A DNA stretch of 64,000 nt from Synechococcus sp. MVIR-18-1. GTDB lineage: Bacteria > Cyanobacteriota > Cyanobacteriia > PCC-6307 > Cyanobiaceae. Where the stretch lies: contig NZ_CP047942.1 of assembly GCF_014279835.1 (NCBI RefSeq), positions 2,232,001 through 2,296,000 of the forward strand, in the 5' to 3' direction. Made by a program: the position numbers and the translations under genes. Positions 17,590 to 26,319 of the stretch are shown here, in pieces (the first letter of the stretch is position 1; the number at the start of each line of letters is the position of its first letter). Under the pieces are notes generated by a model. It ran no database searches. It had not been told where the DNA came from and saw nothing but the letters and a program-made list of their open reading frames with translations.

Positions 17590-18606
17590 TCAAGCACCTC
17601 CACTGAGCATCGCCAGGGTGGTCTCGATCGTCCAATAGGCACCAGCACAGCCGATCGCCCAGGCCGGCAGGCGCTGCATCCAAAGCGGCCAGCGGATCTG
17701 CACCTGCCGGAAGCTGCGCTGCAGGCCCAGCACCAGCACCACAAAGACATCTTGGCCAATCTCAATCCCCACGTTGAACAGCAGCAACGCCAGCAGCAGC
17801 TCATGGTGCGGGAGACCCAGGTCCGCTAGCCCCCTGGCATATCCAAACCCGTGCAGAAGACCAAAAGCGCAGGCCAGAAGCCAGGGATGGCGCAGGGTGA
17901 TGCTGGTGCGCCCGCGCCGAAAGCGGACCACTTCCGTGCCCATGAACAGGATCGAAAGGGCAATCGCAGCATTGAGAGGTGCCGCCGGAATCTGCACGAT
18001 CCCCACCGCTGAAACCGACAAGGTGATGCTGTTGGCGAGCGTGAAGGCTGTGACCGTTTTCAGCAGCATCCAACCATCGCGCACGATCAGCACGAGACCG
18101 AGCAGTAACAACAGGTGATCGCCCCCCAGCAGGATGTGCTCGATCCCGAGACGCAAATAAGACCACGCCCCTGGTTGGGCATCGGCCTCGGAGGCGGTTG
18201 GAATCACAGCCGAGGGCCTTTCCGGCTGAATCAATAGGGTCTGGGGAGAGTCCGACTGCCATGCCTTCACCCGCAGCAGCACCTCGGTGCCGGCTCCTGC
18301 CAAGCCATCGATGCTGATGGCGCGTCCCTCGAGGGGCTCTCGGCAACGGAGCTGAGCGCGATACACCAAGGCCCGAGCCTCTCGCCTTGTGGCCCAATCG
18401 CCGTTGAGGGCGCAGTCGTCCGGGAAGCGAGGCGCAATCGGCAGTTCCTGACCCTGGAGCAAGGGCAACTTCCAGAGCATCTGGTAGTTGCTAGGCCCGC
18501 TGGCCTCGAGCTCCAGGAAGCCAGGAAAAAGGTCGTGAGCGGTCGCCCAACGCGGCAGCAGCAACGCCGCAACCAGCAATAAGGGAAGTAGAAAGCGACG
18601 CACCAT
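17590..18606 (-). CDS. HupE/UreJ-like membrane protein with an extracytoplasmic N-terminal domain
   Basis: A 338-residue protein with a signal peptide (FLLPLLLVAALLLPRWATA, then HDLFPG), a ~120-residue extracytoplasmic beta-rich domain with two conserved cysteines (FPDDCALN, LRCREPLEG), and a C-terminal membrane half. The membrane half carries GIEHILLGGDHLLLLLGLVL, TAFTLANSITLS and GLLHGFGYARGLADLGLP, the HupE/UreJ_2 type pattern in which the paired histidines (EH..GxDH, HGFGYA) could bind metal. It precedes the second HupE gene by one base and follows the isomerase by two, so all are cotranscribed. Transport of nickel or another metal is an inference from the family. Confidence 0.85.
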   Translation of the reverse strand: MVRRFLLPLLLVAALLLPRWATAHDLFPGFLELEASGPSNYQMLWKLPLLQGQELPIAPRFPDDCALNGDWATRREARALVYRAQLRCREPLEGRAISIDGLAGAGTEVLLRVKAWQSDSPQTLLIQPERPSAVIPTASEADAQPGAWSYLRLGIEHILLGGDHLLLLLGLVLIVRDGWMLLKTVTAFTLANSITLSVSAVGIVQIPAAPLNAAIALSILFMGTEVVRFRRGRTSITLRHPWLLACAFGLLHGFGYARGLADLGLPHHELLLALLLFNVGIEIGQDVFVVLVLGLQRSFRQVQIRWPLWMQRLPAWAIGCAGAYWTIETTLAMLSGGA

Positions 18607-18608
18607 GA

Positions 18609-19463
18609 TCAGGGCTGCGGCATGCGCACGCTGTATTTCGCCAGCAGCTGGCGGTACAGCTCCTCCTGCTGGTCTTGACGCTGGTCAGCCTGCCAATCGC
18701 GTTGAACCGCATCAAGCACCTGTTCCAGAGGCGGAAGCGCCCCTGGCTTCACAGACGACACCCGCACAAGATGCATCCCATAGGCGGAGGGGATGGGCCC
18801 GACCCAACTGCCGCGCGGTTGCTCAAGCAAGGCATCGGTGAAGGTGGAGCCGAATTGGGCCACGAGTTCACTGCGACGTTCTTCGCTCCAACGGCTCTCA
18901 ATCATCGCCAGAGGGTCGCCAAGGGCCGAGGGGTTCAAGCCTTGGCCCTTGCTATTGAGCTGGGCTTTGAAAGCTGCGGCGTCACGATTCAAGCGGTCAC
19001 CGCGGCGGGCAGGGTCAAGAAACACCTGTTCAAAACTCACCAGCGGTTCACTGCGAAAGCTATCGGCATGGGCCATGAGATGGCCCTGCAACTCTTGATT
19101 GCTCGCCAGCGACAGCTTGAGCTCTCCCTCGTTCACAAACTCCATCTTCTGGCGCAGACGGCGGCGCACGATCGTGTCGTTGCGATCAAGACCGAGAGCC
19201 ATCGCCTCCCGCACCAGCACCTCAGTGCGCACATGATCGTCAAACAGCCGCTGCAATTCCTCCTGGGAGGGAGGCCGTTGCCAGGTGCGCACGAACGCCT
19301 TCACCATCGTGGCCGCCTGCTCATCACTGACAACAATCTCCGCCGAGCCCTGACTCCCGCCAGGGCTCCAAAACGCCTGCAACCCGAACAGGGCGGCACC
19401 CACCATCAGAAAAGGGATGATGGGTTCCTTCAAGAGAAGGTGCAGGCGTTCGCGCCAGGACAT
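18609..19463 (-). CDS. Membrane-anchored parvulin-type peptidyl-prolyl isomerase
   Basis: A 284-residue protein with one N-terminal membrane anchor (IIPFLMVGAALFGLQAFW), a SurA/PpiD-like helical chaperone region (PPSQEELQRLFDDHVRTEVLVREAMALG), and a PpiC-type rotamase-like region ending PSAYGMHLVRVSSVKPG. The parvulin GxHxxxV signature appears as YGMHLVRV. It probably acts on the outer face of the membrane, perhaps folding the neighbouring exported proteins (inference from operon position). The ATG at 19463 shares its A with the DUF3604 stop (TGATG); an upstream in-frame extension lies inside that gene and was not used. Confidence 0.85.
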   Translation of the reverse strand: MSWRERLHLLLKEPIIPFLMVGAALFGLQAFWSPGGSQGSAEIVVSDEQAATMVKAFVRTWQRPPSQEELQRLFDDHVRTEVLVREAMALGLDRNDTIVRRRLRQKMEFVNEGELKLSLASNQELQGHLMAHADSFRSEPLVSFEQVFLDPARRGDRLNRDAAAFKAQLNSKGQGLNPSALGDPLAMIESRWSEERRSELVAQFGSTFTDALLEQPRGSWVGPIPSAYGMHLVRVSSVKPGALPPLEQVLDAVQRDWQADQRQDQQEELYRQLLAKYSVRMPQP

Positions 19464-21427
19464 CAGGCCGGGTTGTACCAAATAGGGCTGGTGTAGGCCC
19501 GTTCCTGACTGGTGTATGGAGCCTTGTCCGGCATCTCGTCGTAAAGGTTGAAATTCTTGCGGTCGTAGGCCAACCAGGTGGGTGTGGGGATTTCGAGCAC
19601 ACGCACGTAATAGAAAGCCTTTTGGCTGGGATCGAAGGAGGGATCGGTCCAATGGGCCGTGAGATTGGTGGCGCCAATGGTGTTGGTGTAGGTCGCTTCG
19701 CGCACGTTCACGCTGCTTCCAACCGAGGGGACCTTGCCGTCGGCACCGCGGGTGCGCTGGTCGGCGTCACTCCAAGAAACATCGAACACCTGCTCGTGGG
19801 TCTGACCAGACGCATCCAGCCAGCCTTTAACAATCTGAATGCGATCAAGGTTGGCGCCATCAGGATCTTTGCGGGCCTGGATGAGGAAGGAGGGGACCTG
19901 ACCCTCGGCAGCCGCCATCAGATCACCACCCATGGGAACCCCCTTGGCACAGGCGGACTTCGCCCAGTCCGCGGAGTTGATCTCCTCACCGGTGTAGTCG
20001 TAGCCGCCGTACACCCGGGCGGTCAGGCGGGTGCCGCTGGTCCCGAAGACTTCCTTGCGGGCCATGGCATCCCAGAGCGCCGTCCGGCTGTTACCCGAGG
20101 CCCACACGCCTGCCAAACCGGATGCCCCGAGCTGAAGAGCGGTGAGGTCGAGGGACGCATCTTTCGACGACTTGATCAACACATCTTTCCAGCGCTCCGG
20201 GCTGGGCTCAAGGGCAGGAGATTTGCCCCACCAGTTGTCTTCCGCTGTGGAGGGAAGGCTGGAGTGCGAATCGGTGGAGCCGATCAAGCCAAACTTGAAC
20301 GGATTCACCCCGAGCTCCTGTTCGAGCTGCAGGCCCCTCCGCAGGGCCTCTCGGGCGTACTCGTAGGGAATCATCTCCGGCGTGGTCGGCTTGATCCCGC
20401 CGAGGTTGGAGTTATCGACGATGTTGAAGTTGGCGAACTCATCCTCCGGCGACAGCAGTGGATGGGTCTCACCGGTGCCCTTCGCCTGCGTCACCTCGGT
20501 GATCGGCTCGAAGCGTTGACGCATGCGGGCGTAGTCCGCATCGATCGCCATCCGGCTCTTCTGGTGCTGCGGCAAGAACATCGTGCCGCTGGAGAGATTG
20601 CCGTTATGGGGAATGGCCAGCACCCGACCGCCGAGCTGCGACTCATAGGCCGCCATGAACGCCCACAGATCCTCGACATCTTCCGAATCGAAAGCGGAGA
20701 ACGGCAGGATCCTGTCCGTCAGGGCTTTGTCGTCGCGGAAGATCACGACGCGGTGGAGATTGCCTCCGCCGGGCTGACTGGTCCACTCGTAGCCAATCAG
20801 GCTGGTGAAGGTACCGGGATTGTTGTAGCGCTCAGCCACCGCGTTGTTCATCTCCCAGACGCTGGTCAAGTAGGCGTCATTGGAGACGAGGGCCTCAGAG
20901 CCCTTGGCCATCCACTGCACAAGCAGATAAAAGGCCTCACGGCCCTTGCCTGCCTTGAGCAAGTCGTGAAGTTGCTGGCCTAACGACGACTTGAGCAGTT
21001 CCGGATTGGATGCTTCTAGTCCCTGCGCAAGACCGAGATTCTCGGAGTGGTCGGCGACCACCAGGAAATCGAGGGGGCGCTTAAGAGCTGCCTGCTGACC
21101 CGAATTACTCGTGACCGTTTCGCCGCGGGCAAAGCGGTACGCCTCATCGAGCCCGAGCTTGGTGCCCGCCAAACCCGCGTCCGGCGACAGAGCGGTGTGC
21201 AGATGGGTGTCCCCAAAGAAGGGACGGTTGCCAATGGCGCACTGGGCATCTGGCCCCGTCTGTGCTGACGCATTCGCTTTGCTCTCCAATGGAGAGATTG
21301 GCCCATTGGCGCAGGAGGCGAGCCCAGGCAGCAGGGCAAGCACGCCAGTGAGCGCTAAGGAGCGAAGTCGTCTGGCCACAAAGACCCCATTGAACTGTTG
21401 AGCCAGCCTCTTCAAAAACGGCGCCAT
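19463..21427 (-). CDS. DUF3604 lipoprotein (PHP-like metal-binding fold)
   Basis: A 654-residue protein with a lipoprotein-type leader: hydrophobic LALTGVLALLPG followed by the lipobox L-A-S-C with Cys39. The start of the mature domain reads FFGDTHLHTALSPDAG, and later come FLVVADHSENLG and a GSTDSHSSLP segment. This HxH...ADH...DSH arrangement is what PHP-type metallohydrolases use to bind metals, and the whole protein matches DUF3604, whose biochemical activity is not known to me. Trp- and Tyr-rich regions toward the C-terminus suggest an added beta domain. It is the first gene of a five-gene operon with an isomerase and HupE-type permeases. Confidence 0.88.
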   Translation of the reverse strand: MAPFLKRLAQQFNGVFVARRLRSLALTGVLALLPGLASCANGPISPLESKANASAQTGPDAQCAIGNRPFFGDTHLHTALSPDAGLAGTKLGLDEAYRFARGETVTSNSGQQAALKRPLDFLVVADHSENLGLAQGLEASNPELLKSSLGQQLHDLLKAGKGREAFYLLVQWMAKGSEALVSNDAYLTSVWEMNNAVAERYNNPGTFTSLIGYEWTSQPGGGNLHRVVIFRDDKALTDRILPFSAFDSEDVEDLWAFMAAYESQLGGRVLAIPHNGNLSSGTMFLPQHQKSRMAIDADYARMRQRFEPITEVTQAKGTGETHPLLSPEDEFANFNIVDNSNLGGIKPTTPEMIPYEYAREALRRGLQLEQELGVNPFKFGLIGSTDSHSSLPSTAEDNWWGKSPALEPSPERWKDVLIKSSKDASLDLTALQLGASGLAGVWASGNSRTALWDAMARKEVFGTSGTRLTARVYGGYDYTGEEINSADWAKSACAKGVPMGGDLMAAAEGQVPSFLIQARKDPDGANLDRIQIVKGWLDASGQTHEQVFDVSWSDADQRTRGADGKVPSVGSSVNVREATYTNTIGATNLTAHWTDPSFDPSQKAFYYVRVLEIPTPTWLAYDRKNFNLYDEMPDKAPYTSQERAYTSPIWYNPA

Positions 21428-21504
21428 TTCCTACCAAGAACAGACTCAACGCCACTGGATCTCGCACAATTGGGATCATCTTCATCGGATTGACCTCGTT
21501 CTTA

Positions 21505-22425
21505 ATGCCCGGATCTCCGCTCATCGCTCCCGCCCAGCTGGCCGTGGTGGGGCTCGGCGCTCTGGGGCTACCCATGGCGATCAACCTGCGCGAAGCCGGC
21601 TACAGGCTTCATGTGCACACCCGCAGTCGAAGCGCGGAGAGCGATCCCAGCCTGCAAGCGGGTGACTCCTCAGCAGCGGCGGTCTGCTGCGATTCCCCCG
21701 CCGAAGCCGCCGGCGGCTGCCAGGCCCTGTTGCTTTGCGTCAGCGATGACGCCGCAGTGGAAGCGGTGCTCTGGGGAGATGGCGGAGCTGGCTATGCCCT
21801 CACACCTGGAAGCTTGGTGATCGATTGCTCCACGATCGCGCCAGCCACAGCGGAGGCGATGGCCAAGCGGCTGGCGGAACGCAACGTGCCCTATATCGAT
21901 GCTCCTGTGACAGGAGGGACAGAAGGCGCCAAAGCCGGCACGCTCACCGTGCTCTGTGGTGGCGAAACGAACGCACTCGCGCAGGCCCGTCCTCTCTTGG
22001 AGGTGATCGGTGGCTCGATCCATCACTTCGGGCCCGTGGGAAGTGGCCAACAGGTGAAAGCGGTGAACCAGGTTCTGGTGGCCGGAAGCTATGCCGCTGT
22101 CGCAGAAGCGATCGCCCTGGGGCAACATCTCCAGCTCCCCATGGAACAGGTTGTAGCGGCACTCGTTGGAGGCGCTGCCGGATCGTGGGCCCTGCAACAT
22201 CGTTCAGCGGCCATGCTTGCCGATCAATACCCGCTCGGCTTCAAGCTCGCTCTCCATCACAAGGATCTGAAGATCGCGCTCGATGCCGCCAAGGAACAGC
22301 AATTAGAACTTCCTATTACCCAACGTGTGCTTGAACAGGAGTCGGAACTGATGCAACAGGGACTCGGGAACGCCGATGTATCCGCCCTAAGGCGCTGCTA
22401 CCCAGCGAATCCCAATCAAGGCTGA
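21505..22425 (+). CDS. NAD(P)-dependent beta-hydroxyacid dehydrogenase (3-hydroxyisobutyrate / tartronate semialdehyde reductase family)
   Basis: A 306-residue oxidoreductase. The N-terminal Rossmann motif is VVGLGALGLPMAINLREAGY. Then come the substrate-binding DAPVTGGTEGAKAGTLTVLCGG (the D-x-P-V-S/T-G-G block), GSGQQVKAVNQVL, and HHKDLKIALDAA, whose lysine is the catalytic residue of the family. It oxidises or reduces small beta-hydroxyacids; tartronate semialdehyde (glyoxylate/photorespiratory metabolism) is a plausible substrate but not provable here. I start at the ATG at 21505; a TTG five codons upstream is open. It is convergent with the next gene, overlapping it by 10 bp. Confidence 0.9.
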   Translation: MPGSPLIAPAQLAVVGLGALGLPMAINLREAGYRLHVHTRSRSAESDPSLQAGDSSAAAVCCDSPAEAAGGCQALLLCVSDDAAVEAVLWGDGGAGYALTPGSLVIDCSTIAPATAEAMAKRLAERNVPYIDAPVTGGTEGAKAGTLTVLCGGETNALAQARPLLEVIGGSIHHFGPVGSGQQVKAVNQVLVAGSYAAVAEAIALGQHLQLPMEQVVAALVGGAAGSWALQHRSAAMLADQYPLGFKLALHHKDLKIALDAAKEQQLELPITQRVLEQESELMQQGLGNADVSALRRCYPANPNQG

Positions 22426-23168
22426 AGCTGACTTTTGTCATCCACCACACGCACCTGCTTGCTCACACTCACCACACCCTCGGGATGCACCAACAGAGCA
22501 GCCCAGGTTTGGATGCCCGGCTTGAACGGAGCTTGAACAGACTTGAACAGGCCGCCGCCGCCGAGGGGCTGGAGCTGGATATCAGGACTTTCCTGCCCCA
22601 ACACCTGCTCAGGGGTGAGCGCGATCAAACCACCCGCCAACAGGGCATCACCCAAGGGCTTTTCCACCACCACATCCACGTCGTAGCGACTTCCGGTGAG
22701 GACGCTATCGGGGATGAGCAAACTGATCGGCAGTGACTCCTTGGCACTGGTCATCACCGATTGATCGCTCAGGATTTCCTGGTTGGTAATCAAGCCGCTC
22801 TCGGTGGTCACCGCGAGACGCTGATTGGCATAAAAGGAATAACTCAGGCCGTCCTGCTGGCGTCTGCCGCTCACACCGATCTGCATAGTCGAACGACCGT
22901 CTGATGTGGGAGTACCGGGCCTCACCGACCAGTTCAGCTGAGGAAAACGGCTGCTGAACTGGCGATAACGCTCCTCCAAACCACCAAATTGCTCAGGGGT
23001 AAATAGAGACCTCAGCGCTGCAACATTGCCTTCCGATTGATTGAGGGCGACTTCCAAGCGCTCACTTAAATCAAACGGAGCCTGGGTCACAGCCCGACCG
23101 GTCAAGGGCAAAGCCAGGGCGGAGCCAACCAGCAATGACACCAACGAGGCACGGAGAGCCCGTGACAT
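22416..23168 (-). CDS. Exported protein of unknown function (cyanobacterial conserved type)
   Basis: A 250-residue protein with a signal peptide (LRASLVSLLVGSALALPLTGRA). The mature part starts with a short helical region, LSERLEVALNQSEGNVAALRSLFTPEQFGGLEERYRQF, followed by a beta-rich domain with repeated LSYSFYANQRLAV-type strands ending KQVRVVDDKSQLQP. No enzyme motif is visible. The start at 23168 places the gene back to back with murG, leaving 57 bp for divergent promoters. A longer open frame continues upstream through murG, but its codons are those of murG's opposite strand and it was not used. I do not recognise a named family. Confidence 0.75.
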   Translation of the reverse strand: MSRALRASLVSLLVGSALALPLTGRAVTQAPFDLSERLEVALNQSEGNVAALRSLFTPEQFGGLEERYRQFSSRFPQLNWSVRPGTPTSDGRSTMQIGVSGRRQQDGLSYSFYANQRLAVTTESGLITNQEILSDQSVMTSAKESLPISLLIPDSVLTGSRYDVDVVVEKPLGDALLAGGLIALTPEQVLGQESPDIQLQPLGGGGLFKSVQAPFKPGIQTWAALLVHPEGVVSVSKQVRVVDDKSQLQP

Positions 23169-23225
23169 AAAGAAAACCCTGAATCCAACTAAGTTAGGGC
23201 GCTCTTTCTCATCCCGCTCGCGCTC

Positions 23226-24311
23226 ATGCCACGGCTTCTGATTGCTGCCAGCGGCACCGGCGGGCACTTGTTTCCAGCCCTCTCCGTTGCTGATGCCCTG
23301 CCGGAGCCATGGAGCGTGCGCTGGGTGGGCGTTCCCGACCGCCTGGAGACAAGCCTTGTTCCAGAGCGTTATCCCCTCACCACGGTGAAAGCCGGTGGAT
23401 TGCAAGGTCGCGGACTGCGCAAACTCATCCAACTGATCCAATTGCTGGCCGCCAGCGGCGGCATCCGCCGCCTGATCCAAAGTGAACGCATCGATGCTGT
23501 CTTCACCACAGGCGGATACATCGCTGCACCAGCAATCCTGGCGGCACGGTGGTGCGGCATCCCCGTGGTGCTGCATGAATCCAATGCCATTCCCGGCCGG
23601 GTGACACGCTTGCTAGGACGCTTTTGCACCCGCGTTGCTGTTGGGCTTGAAGCTGCCGCACCACGCATCCCCGGCTGCCGTGCGGTGGTGACTGGCACCC
23701 CGGTGCGAGCTGCTTTTCTCCAGCAACACGCCCTTCCGACGTGGGTTCCTCCGGGCAACGGCCCCCTGCTTGTGGTGATCGGCGGAAGCCAAGGCGCTCT
23801 GGGGCTGAATCGGATGACGCGCGTGATCTTTCCCTCCCTACTCAATAGCGGCTGCCGCGTCGTGCATCTCACCGGCAGCAACGACCCTGATGTGGGTTGC
23901 ATCGCACACCCCTTGCTGGTGGAGCGAGCGTTCAGCGATGAGATTCCAGCCCTGCTCCAACACGCCGACCTCGCCATCAGCAGAGCCGGTGCCGGCAGCT
24001 TGAGCGAACTTGCTGTGAGCGGAACACCCACCGTGCTGGTGCCCTTCCCCCAAGCCGCCGATCGCCATCAAGACGCCAACGCTGTGTGTGCCGCCGCCGT
24101 CGCTGCTGCCGTGATCGTGCATCAGCACGACCCGAGCGAGACGACTCTTCGCGACACGGTTTGGCGCCTGCTCGGATCCAGACTTCAAGGAGGCGATTCA
24201 GGCGCTAACCCACTGCCCGAGATGGGGCAGGCCATGCGCGAGCTTGGCGTAGAGGATGCGGATCAAAAACTCGTGACCCTGCTCGAAGACCTGGTGGCTG
24301 AAGCGCGCTGA
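23226..24311 (+). CDS. murG: UDP-N-acetylglucosamine transferase MurG
   Basis: Membrane-associated glycosyltransferase that adds GlcNAc to lipid I to give lipid II in peptidoglycan synthesis. The 361-residue protein has the [16 protein letters not shown] donor-site glycine-rich loop near its N-terminus (here AASGTGGH), the [32 protein letters not shown] block, [10 protein letters not shown] in the C-terminal domain, and the [34 protein letters not shown]-GlcNAc site. It converges with the CobC-like aminotransferase gene and overlaps its 3' end by 49 bp. Confidence 0.97.
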   Translation: MPRLLIAASGTGGHLFPALSVADALPEPWSVRWVGVPDRLETSLVPERYPLTTVKAGGLQGRGLRKLIQLIQLLAASGGIRRLIQSERIDAVFTTGGYIAAPAILAARWCGIPVVLHESNAIPGRVTRLLGRFCTRVAVGLEAAAPRIPGCRAVVTGTPVRAAFLQQHALPTWVPPGNGPLLVVIGGSQGALGLNRMTRVIFPSLLNSGCRVVHLTGSNDPDVGCIAHPLLVERAFSDEIPALLQHADLAISRAGAGSLSELAVSGTPTVLVPFPQAADRHQDANAVCAAAVAAAVIVHQHDPSETTLRDTVWRLLGSRLQGGDSGANPLPEMGQAMRELGVEDADQKLVTLLEDLVAEAR

Positions 24312-25384
24312 AGCGCGCGAAGAATGCGTTGATTCCCTCTTCGGTCTTGCAAACCAATGCGCAACCATCGCTCCCCCAACCCTTGGAAAGAACGGCAATC
24401 CCGAAGCAAAACGCCCTGACGCGCTAGCTGCTCGCGCAGCTCCAGCAAGGACTGCTCACCTTGGATCAGCAAATAATTAGCCGCCGAGGGGTAGGTCTGG
24501 AATCCAGGGATGGCATCAAGTTGGGCCCGAAGCCAGGTGCCTTCCTGTTGCACCCACTGCTGAACGCGCCCTTGCCAACGCTGCAAGCCAACTGGGTCGT
24601 TCATCACAGCTACTCCAGCCGCAATCGCCAAGCCATTCACAGGCCAGGGATCTCTCCATCCATGCCATCGCTGCAGACGATCGGGTGCCGCCACGGCATA
24701 GCCAAGCCGCAAACCCGCAATCGCAAACAATTTCGTAAGACTGCGGATCACCACAAGATTGGGGTGATCTTCCACCAAAGGCAGTAGCGACTGATCTTCC
24801 CCCCCTGGCACCAGGGGCAGGAAGGCCTCATCACAGATCACCAGCGCGTATTGAGCCAGCAAGGGTTCCAACGAAGCACGGCTCCAAAGCTGACCGGTGG
24901 GGTTATGGGGATTGGTGATCCACACCACATCAGTCGTTGCCTTGAGCGAGGCCAGCGGAAAGGGTTGCGGCCAGCCATCGCCCCACACCAAAGGCAAGGG
25001 CAGCTCCTCGATCACGCCACCCCAACAGGCCAAAGCGCGGGAATAGTCAGCAAAACCGGGCTGCGGCACAGCATTACGACCGGTGGCGGTCGCATCACGA
25101 GCTGCCCAGGTGAACAATTCCGCGGCCCCATTCCCTGCGAGCACCTGCTCAGGATCTAGCCCATGCCATGAGGCGATCGCAGAGCGCAAATCAGCCTGAG
25201 CGCGGTCGGGATAATCACGCAGGGATGGGCCGTGAATGGCGGCAGCAAGAGCTCTACGCAGCGCGCGAGGCGGACGAAATGGCACCAACGAAGCGCTGGC
25301 ATCCAGCAACTGGGAGGGCTTCATCCCCAGCCGCCGGGCTTCCTGGCTGAGATTGCCTCCATGGGGAGGAAGGCCGTTGCTCAC
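24263..25384 (-). CDS. PLP-dependent aminotransferase, CobC/HisC-like (threonine-phosphate decarboxylase family)
   Basis: A 373-residue class I/II PLP enzyme. It begins [18 protein letters not shown], the HGGN start typical of CobC/CobD L-threonine-O-3-phosphate decarboxylases. It has [12 protein letters not shown] and the PLP-lysine block [17 protein letters not shown]. The probable role is to provide (R)-1-amino-2-propanol phosphate for the cobalamin lower-ligand linker, but a HisC-like transamination cannot be excluded. I use the GTG at 25384; the open frame extends far upstream through the pentapeptide gene's opposite strand, which I regard as a shadow. The C-terminus overlaps murG by 49 bp. 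Confidence 0.85.
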   Translation of the reverse strand: MSNGLPPHGGNLSQEARRLGMKPSQLLDASASLVPFRPPRALRRALAAAIHGPSLRDYPDRAQADLRSAIASWHGLDPEQVLAGNGAAELFTWAARDATATGRNAVPQPGFADYSRALACWGGVIEELPLPLVWGDGWPQPFPLASLKATTDVVWITNPHNPTGQLWSRASLEPLLAQYALVICDEAFLPLVPGGEDQSLLPLVEDHPNLVVIRSLTKLFAIAGLRLGYAVAAPDRLQRWHGWRDPWPVNGLAIAAGVAVMNDPVGLQRWQGRVQQWVQQEGTWLRAQLDAIPGFQTYPSAANYLLIQGEQSLLELREQLARQGVLLRDCRSFQGLGERWLRIGLQDRRGNQRILRALQRASATRSSSRVTSF

Positions 25385-25490
25385 GCCGACTGGTGCTGGA
25401 TTCCCCCATCCTGCCCCGACTCCTCTCGGAGCCAAGGTCGACGCAGACCAAGAAGACCGATACAACGCTTTTACAACCAAGCAAGCCCAC

Positions 25491-26300
25491 GTGTTGAAGC
25501 CGTCTCGCTGGATGCCCTTGCTGGGGTTATGGCTGATCGCCAGCCCCATGCAAGCGGAAAGCATGGATGACCTCATCAAGGTGCTCCAGGACGGCGAGTG
25601 CCGCAACTGCCGCCTAGCCGATGCCGACCTTGTGCATGCCGATCTTCGCGATGCCGATCTACGCGATGCGCGCTTGCAACGAGCCAATCTCGGCGAAGCC
25701 AAATTGGATGGGGCTGACTTGCGCGGAGCCAATCTCAGTTTCACCAGCTTGCGTGGGGCTTCCCTCCGTGGAGCCAATCTCGAAGGCAGCGTCCTGCATG
25801 GCACCGACCTGCGCGATGCCGATCTCAGTGGCGCTCGCCTGAGCCCCAATGCTTTGGAGGAGGCACATTGGCAAGGATCTAAGGGCATTACCAAAGGCAT
25901 TCAAAGCCATGCCGCTCTACACAATGCCGGCGTGGAGGCTTCTCAATCAGGTCGTTGGTCTCAGGCTGAACAACTATTTGGCGCCGCAATTCTTCGTTCA
26001 CCAGAGGAACCATTGAGCTGGGTTGCTCGAGGGATCAGTCGCAGTGAACAAGCAAAAGATGATCTAGCAAGTCAAGACTTCGGTTATGCCGCTTTGCTTT
26101 TTGAACAACAAGGAGCCAAGGATTGGGCAGAACAACTCAATCAAGCTTCGGACTCAATCGGCTCACGCCGCTACCAACAAAACAAAAAACAATCTGGGAA
26201 TGGCGTAGGCAACCAACTTCTTCAAGGCACGATCAGCGGCCTCAGGATGCTTGCCCCATTGGCAGCGAAAGCTCTGATTCCACTTGGATTGGGAATTTAA
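25491..26300 (+). CDS. Exported pentapeptide-repeat protein with C-terminal TPR-like region
   Basis: A 269-residue protein starting at a GTG at 25491. A signal peptide (WMPLLGLWLIASPMQA) is followed by a region of A(D/N)LxxADL-type pentapeptide repeats, about 20 units from RLADADLVHADLRDADL to GTDLRDADLSGARL, which should form a right-handed quadrilateral beta-helix. A Cys pair (GECRNCRLA) begins the repeats. After the repeats, AALHNAGVEASQSGRWSQAEQLFGAAI resembles a TPR pair, and the end is hydrophobic (LRMLAPLAAKALIPLGLGI). Function unknown; thylakoid-lumen or periplasmic location is inferred. It runs divergent from the CobC-like gene and convergent with pilQ. Confidence 0.85.
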   Translation: MLKPSRWMPLLGLWLIASPMQAESMDDLIKVLQDGECRNCRLADADLVHADLRDADLRDARLQRANLGEAKLDGADLRGANLSFTSLRGASLRGANLEGSVLHGTDLRDADLSGARLSPNALEEAHWQGSKGITKGIQSHAALHNAGVEASQSGRWSQAEQLFGAAILRSPEEPLSWVARGISRSEQAKDDLASQDFGYAALLFEQQGAKDWAEQLNQASDSIGSRRYQQNKKQSGNGVGNQLLQGTISGLRMLAPLAAKALIPLGLGI

Positions 26301-26319
26301 ATTTACAAGCCGAATTCAA

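Noticed and set aside
23169-23576. N-terminal extension of the exported protein at 22416-23168
   Set aside because: It would lie over murG's start and its promoter; the internal ATG gives a clear signal peptide.
25385-25900. N-terminal extension of the CobC-like aminotransferase
   Set aside because: It is Arg/Ser/Ala-rich noise complementary to the pentapeptide repeats; the family start HGGN lies at 25384 and below.
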